From positions 57,983-100,233 of the forward strand of contig DHCC01000041.1 in assembly GCA_002398875.1 (NCBI GenBank): 42,251 bases of DNA, read 5' to 3'. The position numbers and the translations under genes were made by a program. Below the pieces are notes generated by a model that worked only from the letters and a program-made list of their open reading frames with translations, did no database searches and was not told where the DNA came from. Shown here one piece after another: positions 24,658-32,641 of this stretch. The stretch is from Bacteroidales bacterium UBA4912. Lineage in GTDB: Bacteria > Bacteroidota > Bacteroidia > Bacteroidales > Dysgonomonadaceae. Each line of letters opens with the position of its first letter. The stretch's first letter is position 1.

Positions 24658-24956
24658 CAACTTATACAACTTTATCTGAAGCGATTAATGATTTGGCTAA
24701 AAAAGGCTATACCGAAAACTTCAACATTGAAAGTGACAGTATAGTGTGTAAAGAAAGCATGATACGATTACGACCTGATGAGTTTGAGATTGATGAGGTA
24801 TATCGTTTTCAGGAAATGTCTGATCTTGATAACGAAAGCATATTATATGCAATTTCATCACCTGTAAACAATATCAAAGGGTTATTGGTAAATGCTTACG
24901 GCACCTATTCAGATAGTGCCACTACAGAATTAGTAAGGAAGCTTGAGCATAAATAG
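24654..24956 (+). CDS. Small conserved Bacteroidetes protein (often labelled phosphoribosylpyrophosphate synthetase)
   Basis: A 100-residue acidic protein: SEAINDLAKKGYTENFN, then RLRPDEFEIDEVYRFQEMSD and SILYAISSPVNNIKGLLVNAYGTYSD. Homologues in Bacteroidetes databases carry the name phosphoribosylpyrophosphate synthetase, but nothing here resembles the PRPP synthetase fold or its PRPP loop, so that label is probably wrong. Function is unknown. It overlaps the end of the dipeptidase gene by 4 bp (ATGA), so translation is coupled. The C-terminal region EIDEVYRFQ is the best-conserved-looking part. Confidence 0.75.
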   Translation: MTTYTTLSEAINDLAKKGYTENFNIESDSIVCKESMIRLRPDEFEIDEVYRFQEMSDLDNESILYAISSPVNNIKGLLVNAYGTYSDSATTELVRKLEHK

Positions 24957-24963
24957 ACACTGT

Positions 24964-26127
24964 TTATTTCACTACAACATATACATTGTAGTGAGTGTCA
25001 ACTGTAACAGGAGTAAGCGAAAGGTAACCGGAAATAATCTTTCCGTTTTCAACTTTTAGTGGTAACTCCTGTTGCAGTTTCTCATGGAAATTAACAACAC
25101 TACCTGGTTTCTTAAAATAATCTACCACAAACTTTCCCTCACTTTCGGGACTCATAAACTGATTATGAAACAATCGTGATACAACACCCATATTCATTCT
25201 CATGTTTATCTCAACAGAAGGCTGAATCTGAAATCCTTTAACTGAATTGCAAATCATCATGTCAACACCTGCGTATCCTTTGTAATCAGGAAACAATTCA
25301 GCAAGTTTTATCATTAATGATTCTTTCAGTTGTTTCAACAATTCTATAGAAACATATTCTGCTAACTTTTTCTCGATCTTTTCATCAGAAATCAATTGAT
25401 TCCCCTGATATGCACCCGAAGGTGCAGAGCAGAACAAAGAGTAACCCGTGAAATTGACGATTCCATATTCCAGATAAAACTCCATTGCAAAATCCACAAC
25501 TTTATCAAGTACCGGTTCTGCAACAACTCCCCCCTGCCCTTTGATAACACGTTTGCACCAATCAGTTTGTTTATCAGTGATTTCACCAAATATCCAAATC
25601 AAACCTTTACCACTACCGGAGACAGGCATTTTAAGAACTTTATTTCCAGGTGTAGATTGTAAGTATGTAAGCAAATCACCTAATTCTTGAAAATAAAAGC
25701 TATTCCCACAGTAATCACTATTTTCAAACTTCAACTCTTTAAGTAATTGAACTGCATTTTTCCGGCTTGAATAATCTCGTAGTATTTGCAACTTTTCGAT
25801 AGTTGGTAATTGACTATCAGTAACTTCATAAGACTTCAGTTTTTTGCATAATGCTGGATTCCAGCCCCAGGGGATTATCTCCTCATCCGGTCGTAAAGAA
25901 ATATCATTGTATGAAATCAGTTGAGTATAAATCGGAAATAACTTTTGAATGGTTTCAAAATACTTCTGATTTGCTACACCTTCGGCAACAAGCATATCGC
26001 GGTCAGAATACCAGACAGGTAAAACAGCAAGATCCTGAGCCATTTTTAATATACTCGAAGGTGGCGTATAATTGGAGCTGAAATTAGCAAGTGCAAGATC
26101 ATGCTCAGGATTAAAAATATATATCAT
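24964..26127 (-). CDS. ATP-grasp-like protein of unknown function
   Basis: From ATG 26127 this is a 387-residue protein; an earlier in-frame ATG at 26166 would overlap buk and is less likely, because MIYIFNPEHDLALANFS is the conserved-looking start. The C-terminal half looks like ATP-grasp: VLKMPVSGSGKGLIWIF (nucleotide-binding Lys and glycine loop), VVAEPVLDKVVDFAMEFYLE, and GYAGVDMMI ... VEINMRMNMG (metal-binding Asp, Glu, Asn). The ligase reaction is not evident. It follows buk by 7 nt, so it is the last gene of the GH140-ptb-buk transcript, and its 3' end nearly abuts the oppositely oriented small gene at 24956. Confidence 0.75.
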   Translation of the reverse strand: MIYIFNPEHDLALANFSSNYTPPSSILKMAQDLAVLPVWYSDRDMLVAEGVANQKYFETIQKLFPIYTQLISYNDISLRPDEEIIPWGWNPALCKKLKSYEVTDSQLPTIEKLQILRDYSSRKNAVQLLKELKFENSDYCGNSFYFQELGDLLTYLQSTPGNKVLKMPVSGSGKGLIWIFGEITDKQTDWCKRVIKGQGGVVAEPVLDKVVDFAMEFYLEYGIVNFTGYSLFCSAPSGAYQGNQLISDEKIEKKLAEYVSIELLKQLKESLMIKLAELFPDYKGYAGVDMMICNSVKGFQIQPSVEINMRMNMGVVSRLFHNQFMSPESEGKFVVDYFKKPGSVVNFHEKLQQELPLKVENGKIISGYLSLTPVTVDTHYNVYVVVK

Positions 26128-26134
26128 CCCTGAT

Positions 26135-27214
26135 TTAAATGTACTCTTTAATCTCAATCTCACCATTTAACGCCAAAAGAGCATTTTCAGCTAAAGCTCC
26201 CATCTCATCCTGCCCTGGATAAACATATACGGGTGCAATCCTGTAAACCCTTTCAATTATCATATTACAAAACCATTTACTATTTGCTATTCCGCCTGTA
26301 ATCAGAATACCGTCAACCTCACCCTTTAAAACTGTTGCCATTCCACCAATTTCCTTAGCTACCTGATAAGCCATTGCTGCCAAAACCTCCTGATATTTTT
26401 TATCACCATCTTTTGCTTCTCGTTCTGCTACGTAAGCATCATTTGTACCCAGATAAGCCATCATTCCGCCTTTGCCGACAATCATCTCTGCCATTTTATC
26501 ATAACTGTAGATACCACTGAAGGCAACTTTAAGCAACTGCCCTACCGGCAATGAACCCGAGCGTTCAGGTGAAAATGGCCCGTCACCGTCAAGTCCCTGA
26601 TTTACATCTATAACCTTCCCTTTATAATGAGCGCCCACTGTTATTCCTCCACCTAAATGAACAACAATCAAATTCAGCTCCTCGTATTTTTTCATTATAG
26701 ATTTAGCATGTGAGCGGGCTATAGCCTTCTGGTTAAGAGCATGAAACACGGACTTTCTCTCAAAGATGGGGTGTCCTGAATATCTGGCAAGTGGTTGCAA
26801 CTCGTCAACTACAACAGGATCCGCGATGAATGCTTCTGCAGAAGGAATCATCTTTGCAATATCAGCTGCTATAAGGGCACCAAGATTACTTGCATGCTCG
26901 CCTCTTTTGCATTCCAGAAGGTCATTTCGCATAGCATCATTGACACGGTACACACCAGATGCTATGGGCTTAACCATTCCGCCACGACCAATTACTGCAT
27001 CTATTGTCTCTACAGGTACATCAGCACTTTGCAGCTCTTTATAAATAACATCCTTTCTGAATTCGTACTGATCTGTAATCCGTTTGTACTTCCGCAAATC
27101 TTCCGGAGCATGTTTAATTGTTTTTAGAAAGATAACCTTCTCCTGCTGATAAATAGCAATTTTTGTTGATGTGGAACCGGGGTTAATGACTAATATACGA
27201 GTATTTGTTGCCAT
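26135..27214 (-). CDS. buk: Butyrate kinase
   Basis: A 359-residue acetate/butyrate kinase-fold enzyme that converts butyryl phosphate and ADP to butyrate and ATP. It has the ASKHA phosphate-1 motif VINPGSTSTKIAIY, the ADCHIGRGG-like AVIGRGGMVKPI, the HLGGGITVGAH motif and the adenosine motif GILITGGIAN, and length matches Buk. It lies 27 nt after ptb on the same strand; together they give substrate-level phosphorylation from butyryl-CoA or branched acyl-CoA. Confidence 0.94.
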   Translation of the reverse strand: MATNTRILVINPGSTSTKIAIYQQEKVIFLKTIKHAPEDLRKYKRITDQYEFRKDVIYKELQSADVPVETIDAVIGRGGMVKPIASGVYRVNDAMRNDLLECKRGEHASNLGALIAADIAKMIPSAEAFIADPVVVDELQPLARYSGHPIFERKSVFHALNQKAIARSHAKSIMKKYEELNLIVVHLGGGITVGAHYKGKVIDVNQGLDGDGPFSPERSGSLPVGQLLKVAFSGIYSYDKMAEMIVGKGGMMAYLGTNDAYVAEREAKDGDKKYQEVLAAMAYQVAKEIGGMATVLKGEVDGILITGGIANSKWFCNMIIERVYRIAPVYVYPGQDEMGALAENALLALNGEIEIKEYI

Positions 27215-27241
27215 ATTTTTGTTGTATAAGATTATCTTTAA

Positions 27242-28141
27242 CTAATTCTGCATTAATGTTGCCAAAGCTATTGAGAGCAATTTGCTTTTATCGTTATCTG
27301 AACGCGAAGTTAAAACAATTGGAGCAGATGCACCCACAATTATAGCAGCAGAATTTGCACCACCTAAAAAATTCAGTGCTTTATAGAACATATTTCCTGC
27401 TTCAATATCAGGAACAATAACGATATCACAATCACCTGCGACTTTACTATCAACACCTTTATGAATTGCTGCCTCCTTGCTGAAAGCAATATCAACAGCC
27501 AACGGACCATCAATTATGCATCCTTTTATTTTTCCTTCAAGGCACATCTCTTTTAATGCTGCAGCGTGAAGTGTTGCTTCCATTTTGGGGTTTACTGTCT
27601 CAACAGCAGCTACTACAGCCACCTTTGGTGTTTTAACACCTATCTGATGGCAAGCAGCAACAGCATTATTAATAATCTGCACTTTATCTTCAAGTGTAGG
27701 AGCAATATTCATTGCAACATCTGTCACACAGAATATTTTATGGTAATATGGCGACTGAAAAAATGCAATATGGCTAATAAGTCGCCCTGCTGATAATCCA
27801 ATCTGCTTATCAAGCACAGCTCTCAATAGGTCGCTTGTTTTGACACGTCCTTTCATAAGTATATCAGCTCTGCCTGTTTTTACCATTTCTACAGCTATCC
27901 TTGCAGAATCAACATTATTATTGCAATCAATAACTTCAGTATTACCCAATTTGAAATTCACATTACGTGCAATTCGTAATATTTTACTCGCATCACCAAT
28001 AAGAATAGGAGTAACAATTTTCTCTTCAACTGCGCTTTTCACTGCAATTAATACATCCTCATCTTCTGCAGCTGCAACAGCAATATTTCGAACTGTCTTT
28101 TCTTTTGCAAGTTTTATAAGTTCTGATAACTCTTTAATCAT
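27242..28141 (-). CDS. ptb: Phosphate butyryltransferase (phosphate acyltransferase)
   Basis: A 299-residue PTA/PTB-family enzyme exchanging CoA for phosphate on butyryl-CoA. Motifs are PILIGDASKI, KTGRADILMKGRVKTSDLLRAVLD, and the C-terminal DIVIVPDIEAGNMFYKALNFLGGA with GxxxPIVLTSRSD, all typical of the family. The butyryl specificity is taken from the neighbouring buk rather than from residues. Its start codon is 12 nt after the GH140 stop. Confidence 0.92.
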   Translation of the reverse strand: MIKELSELIKLAKEKTVRNIAVAAAEDEDVLIAVKSAVEEKIVTPILIGDASKILRIARNVNFKLGNTEVIDCNNNVDSARIAVEMVKTGRADILMKGRVKTSDLLRAVLDKQIGLSAGRLISHIAFFQSPYYHKIFCVTDVAMNIAPTLEDKVQIINNAVAACHQIGVKTPKVAVVAAVETVNPKMEATLHAAALKEMCLEGKIKGCIIDGPLAVDIAFSKEAAIHKGVDSKVAGDCDIVIVPDIEAGNMFYKALNFLGGANSAAIIVGASAPIVLTSRSDNDKSKLLSIALATLMQN

Positions 28142-28153
28142 CTTAATAATTTT

Positions 28154-29590
28154 TTATTCCCTTTCAATTACCAACACCCAGTCACGCTGTTTAGTGTCAG
28201 GTGGAGTAAAAGTATGAGTTCCCGAAGTAAATTTACCTTTAATTTTATCATACAAACCTGTCACAGGGTTAAACCAGGATACATTTTTAGGAGTATTACC
28301 AAGTTTATCTAAATCAATCTTAATCGGCAGCGGTTGTGGCAAATACACCATGGCATAGGTTGCTGCATGGTTTCTGGTAGCAATAATCTGGTCTCTGTAA
28401 TCAGTTCCCCTTTCAGAAACAACTAAACTGTTATCCTCTATCCTATTAAAATCTTTTTGTGACAGCATCAGGTTCTTAATGTGATATAAATGACCCGCAG
28501 CCTTGGCATTAAGTGCATTCTTCCATCCAATGATAGTATCACCAACCCAAACAGGAGCGTTTCTGGTTGTATCAAGAAACTGCCATATTTGATGATGACC
28601 ATAAGTTGCACCTGCACCTCCGGCAAATACTCCTCGATAAATGCGAGCTCTGACATCGTAATCGTTAAAATATCCTCGTTCCTCTCTTGTCCATTTTCCG
28701 TCCCAGACATTCACAGGATGATCTTCATAACAAGGCTCTAAATCAATTACAGGACGCTTTGGTTCCCTTGCCAGATCTATGGCAATAGTTTCCCACGGTT
28801 TTACGGTTCTGCTGCCGTGACCACTTTGCAGAGCATGCATATCTAGCCACTCCTCATCAGGGAAATAAGCAGATGTCTCAGGCCATCCCGGGTGGTATGC
28901 AATAAACACATCCTTTCCGTAAGAATCCTCAATTGCTTTTGCCATAGCACGCCAAACAGGACGATCATCATGCTTTTTCCCGCCACGCTCGTAAGTTGCA
29001 GCCCTGTCACCTCCCAGAATCCATATAATATTCCACTGATTCTTATATCTTTCTGCCAGCTTCTTTGTGTAATTATATGCACCTTCAGGATTATTGTTAA
29101 AGACCATGGGACCATCTCCCCAATTATAAGCAACTTTATCACCCCAGGTAGGTAGTAACCCTATATAAATATTACGATTTGCAGCTTCTTTAATAACGAA
29201 ATCCAGATGGTCCCAGTAATCATACTCATCGTCATTATCAGGACTATTCCCCGGAGTTACTGCCCATTCAAGTGTTTCCAGATCTTTAAAGGGCATATCA
29301 CCATACATATTTGGTTGCCGCAAACCGTTAAGCTCGGCAAGAGCTACCGCCATTATTACATTGAACTGCTGTTCCTCCCTTTTATCCAGATAATGAATTA
29401 CCTCTTCCCGCGTAAGTCTGTGAAAAAGCTCCCAGCCTGTATCAGCAAGCCAGAAGAAAGGTTTACCGTCATTTTTAGTGATTAAATAACTTTTTGAAGA
29501 ATCAACCCCAATTTGCCCTTTAAGAGAAAAAGTTGAAGGGAGAAAAAGTATCAGTAATAATAATAACCTCGGTGAGAAGTACTTTTTCAT
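28154..29590 (-). CDS. Glycoside hydrolase family 140-like (DUF4038, apiosidase-type)
   Basis: A 478-residue exported enzyme with a signal peptide (ending about LKGQ). The DUF4038 start SKSYLITKNDGKPFFWLADTGWELFHRL is followed by a TIM-barrel core with YWDHLDFVIKEAANRNIYIGLLPTWGD, IIWILGGDRA (candidate acid/base Asp) and RPVIDLEPCYED (candidate nucleophile Glu). The end (ISWFNPVTG-like VSWFNPVTGLYDKIKG) is a small beta domain (putative collagen-binding). GH140 members act on apiose in rhamnogalacturonan II; other DUF4038 proteins have unknown substrates. It is the first gene of the operon leading into ptb-buk. Confidence 0.86.
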   Translation of the reverse strand: MKKYFSPRLLLLLILFLPSTFSLKGQIGVDSSKSYLITKNDGKPFFWLADTGWELFHRLTREEVIHYLDKREEQQFNVIMAVALAELNGLRQPNMYGDMPFKDLETLEWAVTPGNSPDNDDEYDYWDHLDFVIKEAANRNIYIGLLPTWGDKVAYNWGDGPMVFNNNPEGAYNYTKKLAERYKNQWNIIWILGGDRAATYERGGKKHDDRPVWRAMAKAIEDSYGKDVFIAYHPGWPETSAYFPDEEWLDMHALQSGHGSRTVKPWETIAIDLAREPKRPVIDLEPCYEDHPVNVWDGKWTREERGYFNDYDVRARIYRGVFAGGAGATYGHHQIWQFLDTTRNAPVWVGDTIIGWKNALNAKAAGHLYHIKNLMLSQKDFNRIEDNSLVVSERGTDYRDQIIATRNHAATYAMVYLPQPLPIKIDLDKLGNTPKNVSWFNPVTGLYDKIKGKFTSGTHTFTPPDTKQRDWVLVIERE

Positions 29591-29615
29591 GTTTTAAAAG
29601 CATTTAAGTTTTAAA

Positions 29616-29623
29616 CAAATGTA
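29616..29623 (-). promoter_or_regulatory. Putative -7 promoter element for the GH140-ptb-buk operon
   Basis: The minus strand reads TACATTTG (TAnnTTTG), 25 nt upstream of the GH140 start. The remaining intergenic stretch up to 29846 shows no other clear feature apart from AT-rich sequence and a weak TATCTTTA at 29785-29792 before the deaminase gene. Confidence 0.5.
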
Positions 29624-29846
29624 AATACTTTTTTTAAGATGGGCACCCTCCATTTTACTAATTATCTGATCAATTTTCTTTTTGTTGTTTATGTCTTTTG
29701 ATATGCCCTTGTTGATCTGTTTTAAGTTCGGCCTCCTTCATAATATTTAAGTGATTTTTATTATGCTTATTGATTTATAGTCTGTATCTTTAAATTCTTT
29801 ACAAGATATGATTACCCGAACTTTAAACCTCTTTAAACAGAACAGT

Positions 29847-31088
29847 ATGAAAAAGAAATTTTTTAACACGAAGATTTATCGGAATGATTCTGCGACTGAA
29901 TTTATAGTTGAGAATGGTAAAATCACACAGGTTGGAACTAACTTACCAAAATGTGATAATGAAATCGATCTTGAAGGTAAACTTATTATGCCTCCCTACG
30001 TGGATCCTCACTTGCATCTTGATTATGTATATACAGGACGTAATGATGGCGGTAATGTTAAATCGGGAACACTATTTGAAGGGATTGAACGTTGGCACCA
30101 CATAAAAAAAACACAAGGTATTGGTGATGCTAAAAATCGTGCACTTGAGGGAATTCGTGAGGAGGTATCGCACGGAATTCAGTATATCCGAACACACATT
30201 GATGTAACCGATCCCGATCTGACCGGGTTAAAAGCCATGCTTGAGCTTCGTGAGGAACTGAAAGATAAAGTAACAATTCAGATTGTTTCTTTTCCTCAGG
30301 AGGGTATGTATGCTTATAAAAATGGTTATGAGCTGGTAGAGGAAGGACTTAAATTGGGTGCCGATTGTGTTGGTGGTATTCCGCACTTTGAGTGGGCAAG
30401 AGAAATTGGAGAAAAATCTGTTCACAGCACAGTGGAGCTTGCTATGAAATACAACAAGATGATTGATGTGCACTGCGACGAAACTGATGATGTGATGTCA
30501 CGGTTTCTTGAACTGCTAAATGCTTTGGTTATGACAGAGGGAATAGGTGAAAAGACAACTGCCAGCCACGCCTGTTCTTTTGGAAGTGCCGACAACGCGT
30601 ATGCTAACCGTATGATTGGGCTGTTTAAGAAGAGTAAAATCAACTTTATCACTCCTCCCACCGAGAACGCGTACCTGCAAGGACGTATGGACAATTATCC
30701 AAAACGACGCGGATTAAACAGGGTTAAGGAACTTCTTCAAGAGGGTATTAATATCTGTTTTGCTCAGGATTCTATTAACGACCCATGGTATCCTCTCGGT
30801 AATGGCAACATGATGAATGTGTTAGATAATGGAATTCACTTAACTCATCTTGCATCTTACAATGAAATTGAGAAATCATTTGATCTGATCACATATAATG
30901 GTGCAAAAACAATGATGATAGATGATTATGGGCTGGAAGTTGGAAAATCGGCCAATTTTATTGTTCTTAACGAATCTGATGAGTTTGAGGCTATACGCAA
31001 GAGAGTTGGGGTATTAGCATCAGTGCGCAACGGTGAATATCTGTTTAAGCGTACTCAACCTACTTATGATATTCCACTTAGTATTTAA
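29847..31088 (+). CDS. Cytosine deaminase-like amidohydrolase (CodA family)
   Basis: From ATG 29847 this is a 413-residue metal-dependent deaminase; a start at 29808 would add 13 residues without homology. Conserved positions from E. coli CodA are PHLHLD (His55, His57), FPQEG (Gln151), VHCDETDD (His209, Glu212), TASHACSF (His241) and the YPKRRGLNRVKELL segment. The metal Asp308 is present, but the next residue, Asp in E. coli (Asp314), is Ser309, and the preceding His is Gln307 (FAQDSINDPWYPLG). CodA proteins deaminate cytosine, and relatives act on isocytosine or 5-methylcytosine, so the preferred base may not be cytosine. There is no adjacent permease gene. Confidence 0.82.
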   Translation: MKKKFFNTKIYRNDSATEFIVENGKITQVGTNLPKCDNEIDLEGKLIMPPYVDPHLHLDYVYTGRNDGGNVKSGTLFEGIERWHHIKKTQGIGDAKNRALEGIREEVSHGIQYIRTHIDVTDPDLTGLKAMLELREELKDKVTIQIVSFPQEGMYAYKNGYELVEEGLKLGADCVGGIPHFEWAREIGEKSVHSTVELAMKYNKMIDVHCDETDDVMSRFLELLNALVMTEGIGEKTTASHACSFGSADNAYANRMIGLFKKSKINFITPPTENAYLQGRMDNYPKRRGLNRVKELLQEGINICFAQDSINDPWYPLGNGNMMNVLDNGIHLTHLASYNEIEKSFDLITYNGAKTMMIDDYGLEVGKSANFIVLNESDEFEAIRKRVGVLASVRNGEYLFKRTQPTYDIPLSI

Positions 31089-31171
31089 TCGTGAATATAT
31101 GATAAAAATAATAGAAGGTAGATTTAATTGATTTTGAGCTGTAAATATAATGATGTTTATTCGTTTTATAT

Positions 31172-31858
31172 TCAAAATAAATTTTGAAGTGCTGCCCTGT
31201 CGTTTATACGAATGTTTCTTCGTTCAACATCTATGACACCTTCTTCTGCCATCTCCATCATAACTTTAACGAGTGCAGGGCGAGATACACTGAACAGTCT
31301 GGCCATATCTTCTCTCGATGTTTTCAATTGAAATACCTTTTGTCCTTCCGATTCTTTCAAGAGGTAATAAGCAAGTTTTGCACGTATCGTTCGCAGGGAT
31401 ACCAGACGTAATTTTTCTGATAAGAAAAACACCTTATTGGAAATATAAGATAGGAATGTGTGCATGAACGATTCGTATTTACGCATTAAAAGGTAAACAT
31501 TGTCTTTGGGTATAGCTATCACTTTACATGAACTTTGACAAGTAGCAGATACCGGAGATCTGTTATCAGCGGCAAAAATAAAACCTGTGGCTATGGGGTT
31601 TGGTGCTTTTATATATTCAATCTGCATAAAATCACCTTTTTCGTCAGACATCTCTGTCGATACTTCACCCTTTATTAAAATAAAAAGAGTTTCACTTAAA
31701 GAGCCCTGGGTTACAATAACATCATCTTTTTCATATTCTCTGACAGAGAACTGCAGATCGTTAATAAACTCATCACGCTGATTATCAGGGACAGAACTGC
31801 ACAATGGGCATTGAAATATCATTTGTGAATTCATTGAATAAAGGTAGTCTGGGTTCAT
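31172..31858 (-). CDS. Crp/Fnr-family transcriptional regulator
   Basis: A 228-residue regulator with an N-terminal CxxC pair (Cys17, Cys20), a cyclic-nucleotide-binding-fold domain (FSVREYEKDDVIVTQG ... LFILIKGEVS, roughly 35-130), a dimerisation helix and a C-terminal winged helix (LKTSREDMARLFSVSRPALVKVMMEM). Length and position, divergent from nrfHA, match HcpR-like regulators of nitrosative stress and nitrite reduction in Bacteroidetes; this function is inferred. The two Cys could hold a cofactor or be incidental. It likely controls the nrf operon and itself. Confidence 0.88.
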   Translation of the reverse strand: MNPDYLYSMNSQMIFQCPLCSSVPDNQRDEFINDLQFSVREYEKDDVIVTQGSLSETLFILIKGEVSTEMSDEKGDFMQIEYIKAPNPIATGFIFAADNRSPVSATCQSSCKVIAIPKDNVYLLMRKYESFMHTFLSYISNKVFFLSEKLRLVSLRTIRAKLAYYLLKESEGQKVFQLKTSREDMARLFSVSRPALVKVMMEMAEEGVIDVERRNIRINDRAALQNLF

Positions 31859-31865
31859 AAATTAA

Positions 31866-31879
31866 AGTATTTAAATACT
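31866..31879. promoter_or_regulatory. Perfect 14-bp palindrome next to the regulator start (possible operator)
   Basis: AGTATTTAAATACT is fully symmetric and begins 7 nt upstream of the Crp/Fnr-family gene's start codon. A binding site for the regulator itself is a reasonable inference. Confidence 0.45.
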
Positions 31880-31892
31880 ATTTTACAGACAG

Positions 31893-31907
31893 TAGTTTAG
31901 AAAACTA
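31893..31907. promoter_or_regulatory. 15-bp palindrome in the crp/nrf intergenic region (possible operator)
   Basis: TAGTTT and AAACTA flank the 3-nt spacer AGA, at the middle-left of the 148-bp region between the divergent regulator and nrfH genes. It is a second candidate Crp/Fnr-type site. No TAnnTTTG element for nrfH was seen. Confidence 0.4.
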
Positions 31908-32006
31908 AAATAGCATATTTTTCATTATTGTCATAATTATTACACTTTTTCCACATTTTTATTCTTTTCTTTGTTATTGATGTGAAAATCTTTAAAGTTA
32001 GCAACT

Positions 32007-32603
32007 ATGAGCAAACTGAGAGACTTTTGGAATCTAATCAGACCACGTGGCAGCTGGAAATTTCCGGCAATTATAATAACCGGCGCATTTGTGGGGATAT
32101 TTATTTACACATTCATTACTTCCCGTGCGTACACATACCTTTCTGATGATCCGGCTACATGCGTAAACTGTCATGTAATGTCACCTTACTATGCCACATG
32201 GATGCACAGCTCACACGGCAAAGATGCTACATGCAATGATTGCCACATTCCACAGGATAACTTTGTTAATAAATACTTCGTTAAGGGTCTTAACGGATAC
32301 AGGCATGCGGTTGTATTTACAAAACGCACAGAAGATCAGGCCATGCGGGCGTTACCGATAAATTCGCAGGCAATCATGAACAACTGTATAAGATGCCATA
32401 CACAGTTGAATACTGAGTTTGTTGAAACAGGTCGTCACAGCTGGAGAGAGATGCAGGAAACAGGCGGAAGCGTATGCTGGGACTGCCACAGAAATGTACC
32501 TCACACACGCAGCAGATCTCTTTCCTCAACGCCTCATGCAAGGGTTCCGATGCCAGAGAATAACATACCTCAGTGGCTGCAGAATCTTACGTCCGATAAT
32601 TAA
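32007..32603 (+). CDS. nrfH: Cytochrome c nitrite reductase small subunit (NrfH)
   Basis: A 198-residue tetraheme quinol dehydrogenase of the NapC/NrfH family, passing electrons from menaquinol to NrfA. One membrane anchor (about 20-40) precedes four CxxCH heme sites: Cys52-His56, Cys76-His80, Cys127-His131 and Cys157-His161. Met58 two residues after the first site is the unusual heme-1 ligand of NrfH. Its stop lies 38 nt before nrfA, as expected. Confidence 0.95.
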   Translation: MSKLRDFWNLIRPRGSWKFPAIIITGAFVGIFIYTFITSRAYTYLSDDPATCVNCHVMSPYYATWMHSSHGKDATCNDCHIPQDNFVNKYFVKGLNGYRHAVVFTKRTEDQAMRALPINSQAIMNNCIRCHTQLNTEFVETGRHSWREMQETGGSVCWDCHRNVPHTRSRSLSSTPHARVPMPENNIPQWLQNLTSDN

Positions 32604-32641
32604 TAAGAAAACATAAGTAACTAACTGTAAACAAATATACT

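Noticed and set aside
24969..24994. Inverted repeat TCACTACAA/TTGTAGTGA between convergent genes
   Set aside because: It lies in the last codons of the ATP-grasp gene and has no T run, so a terminator call is not supported.
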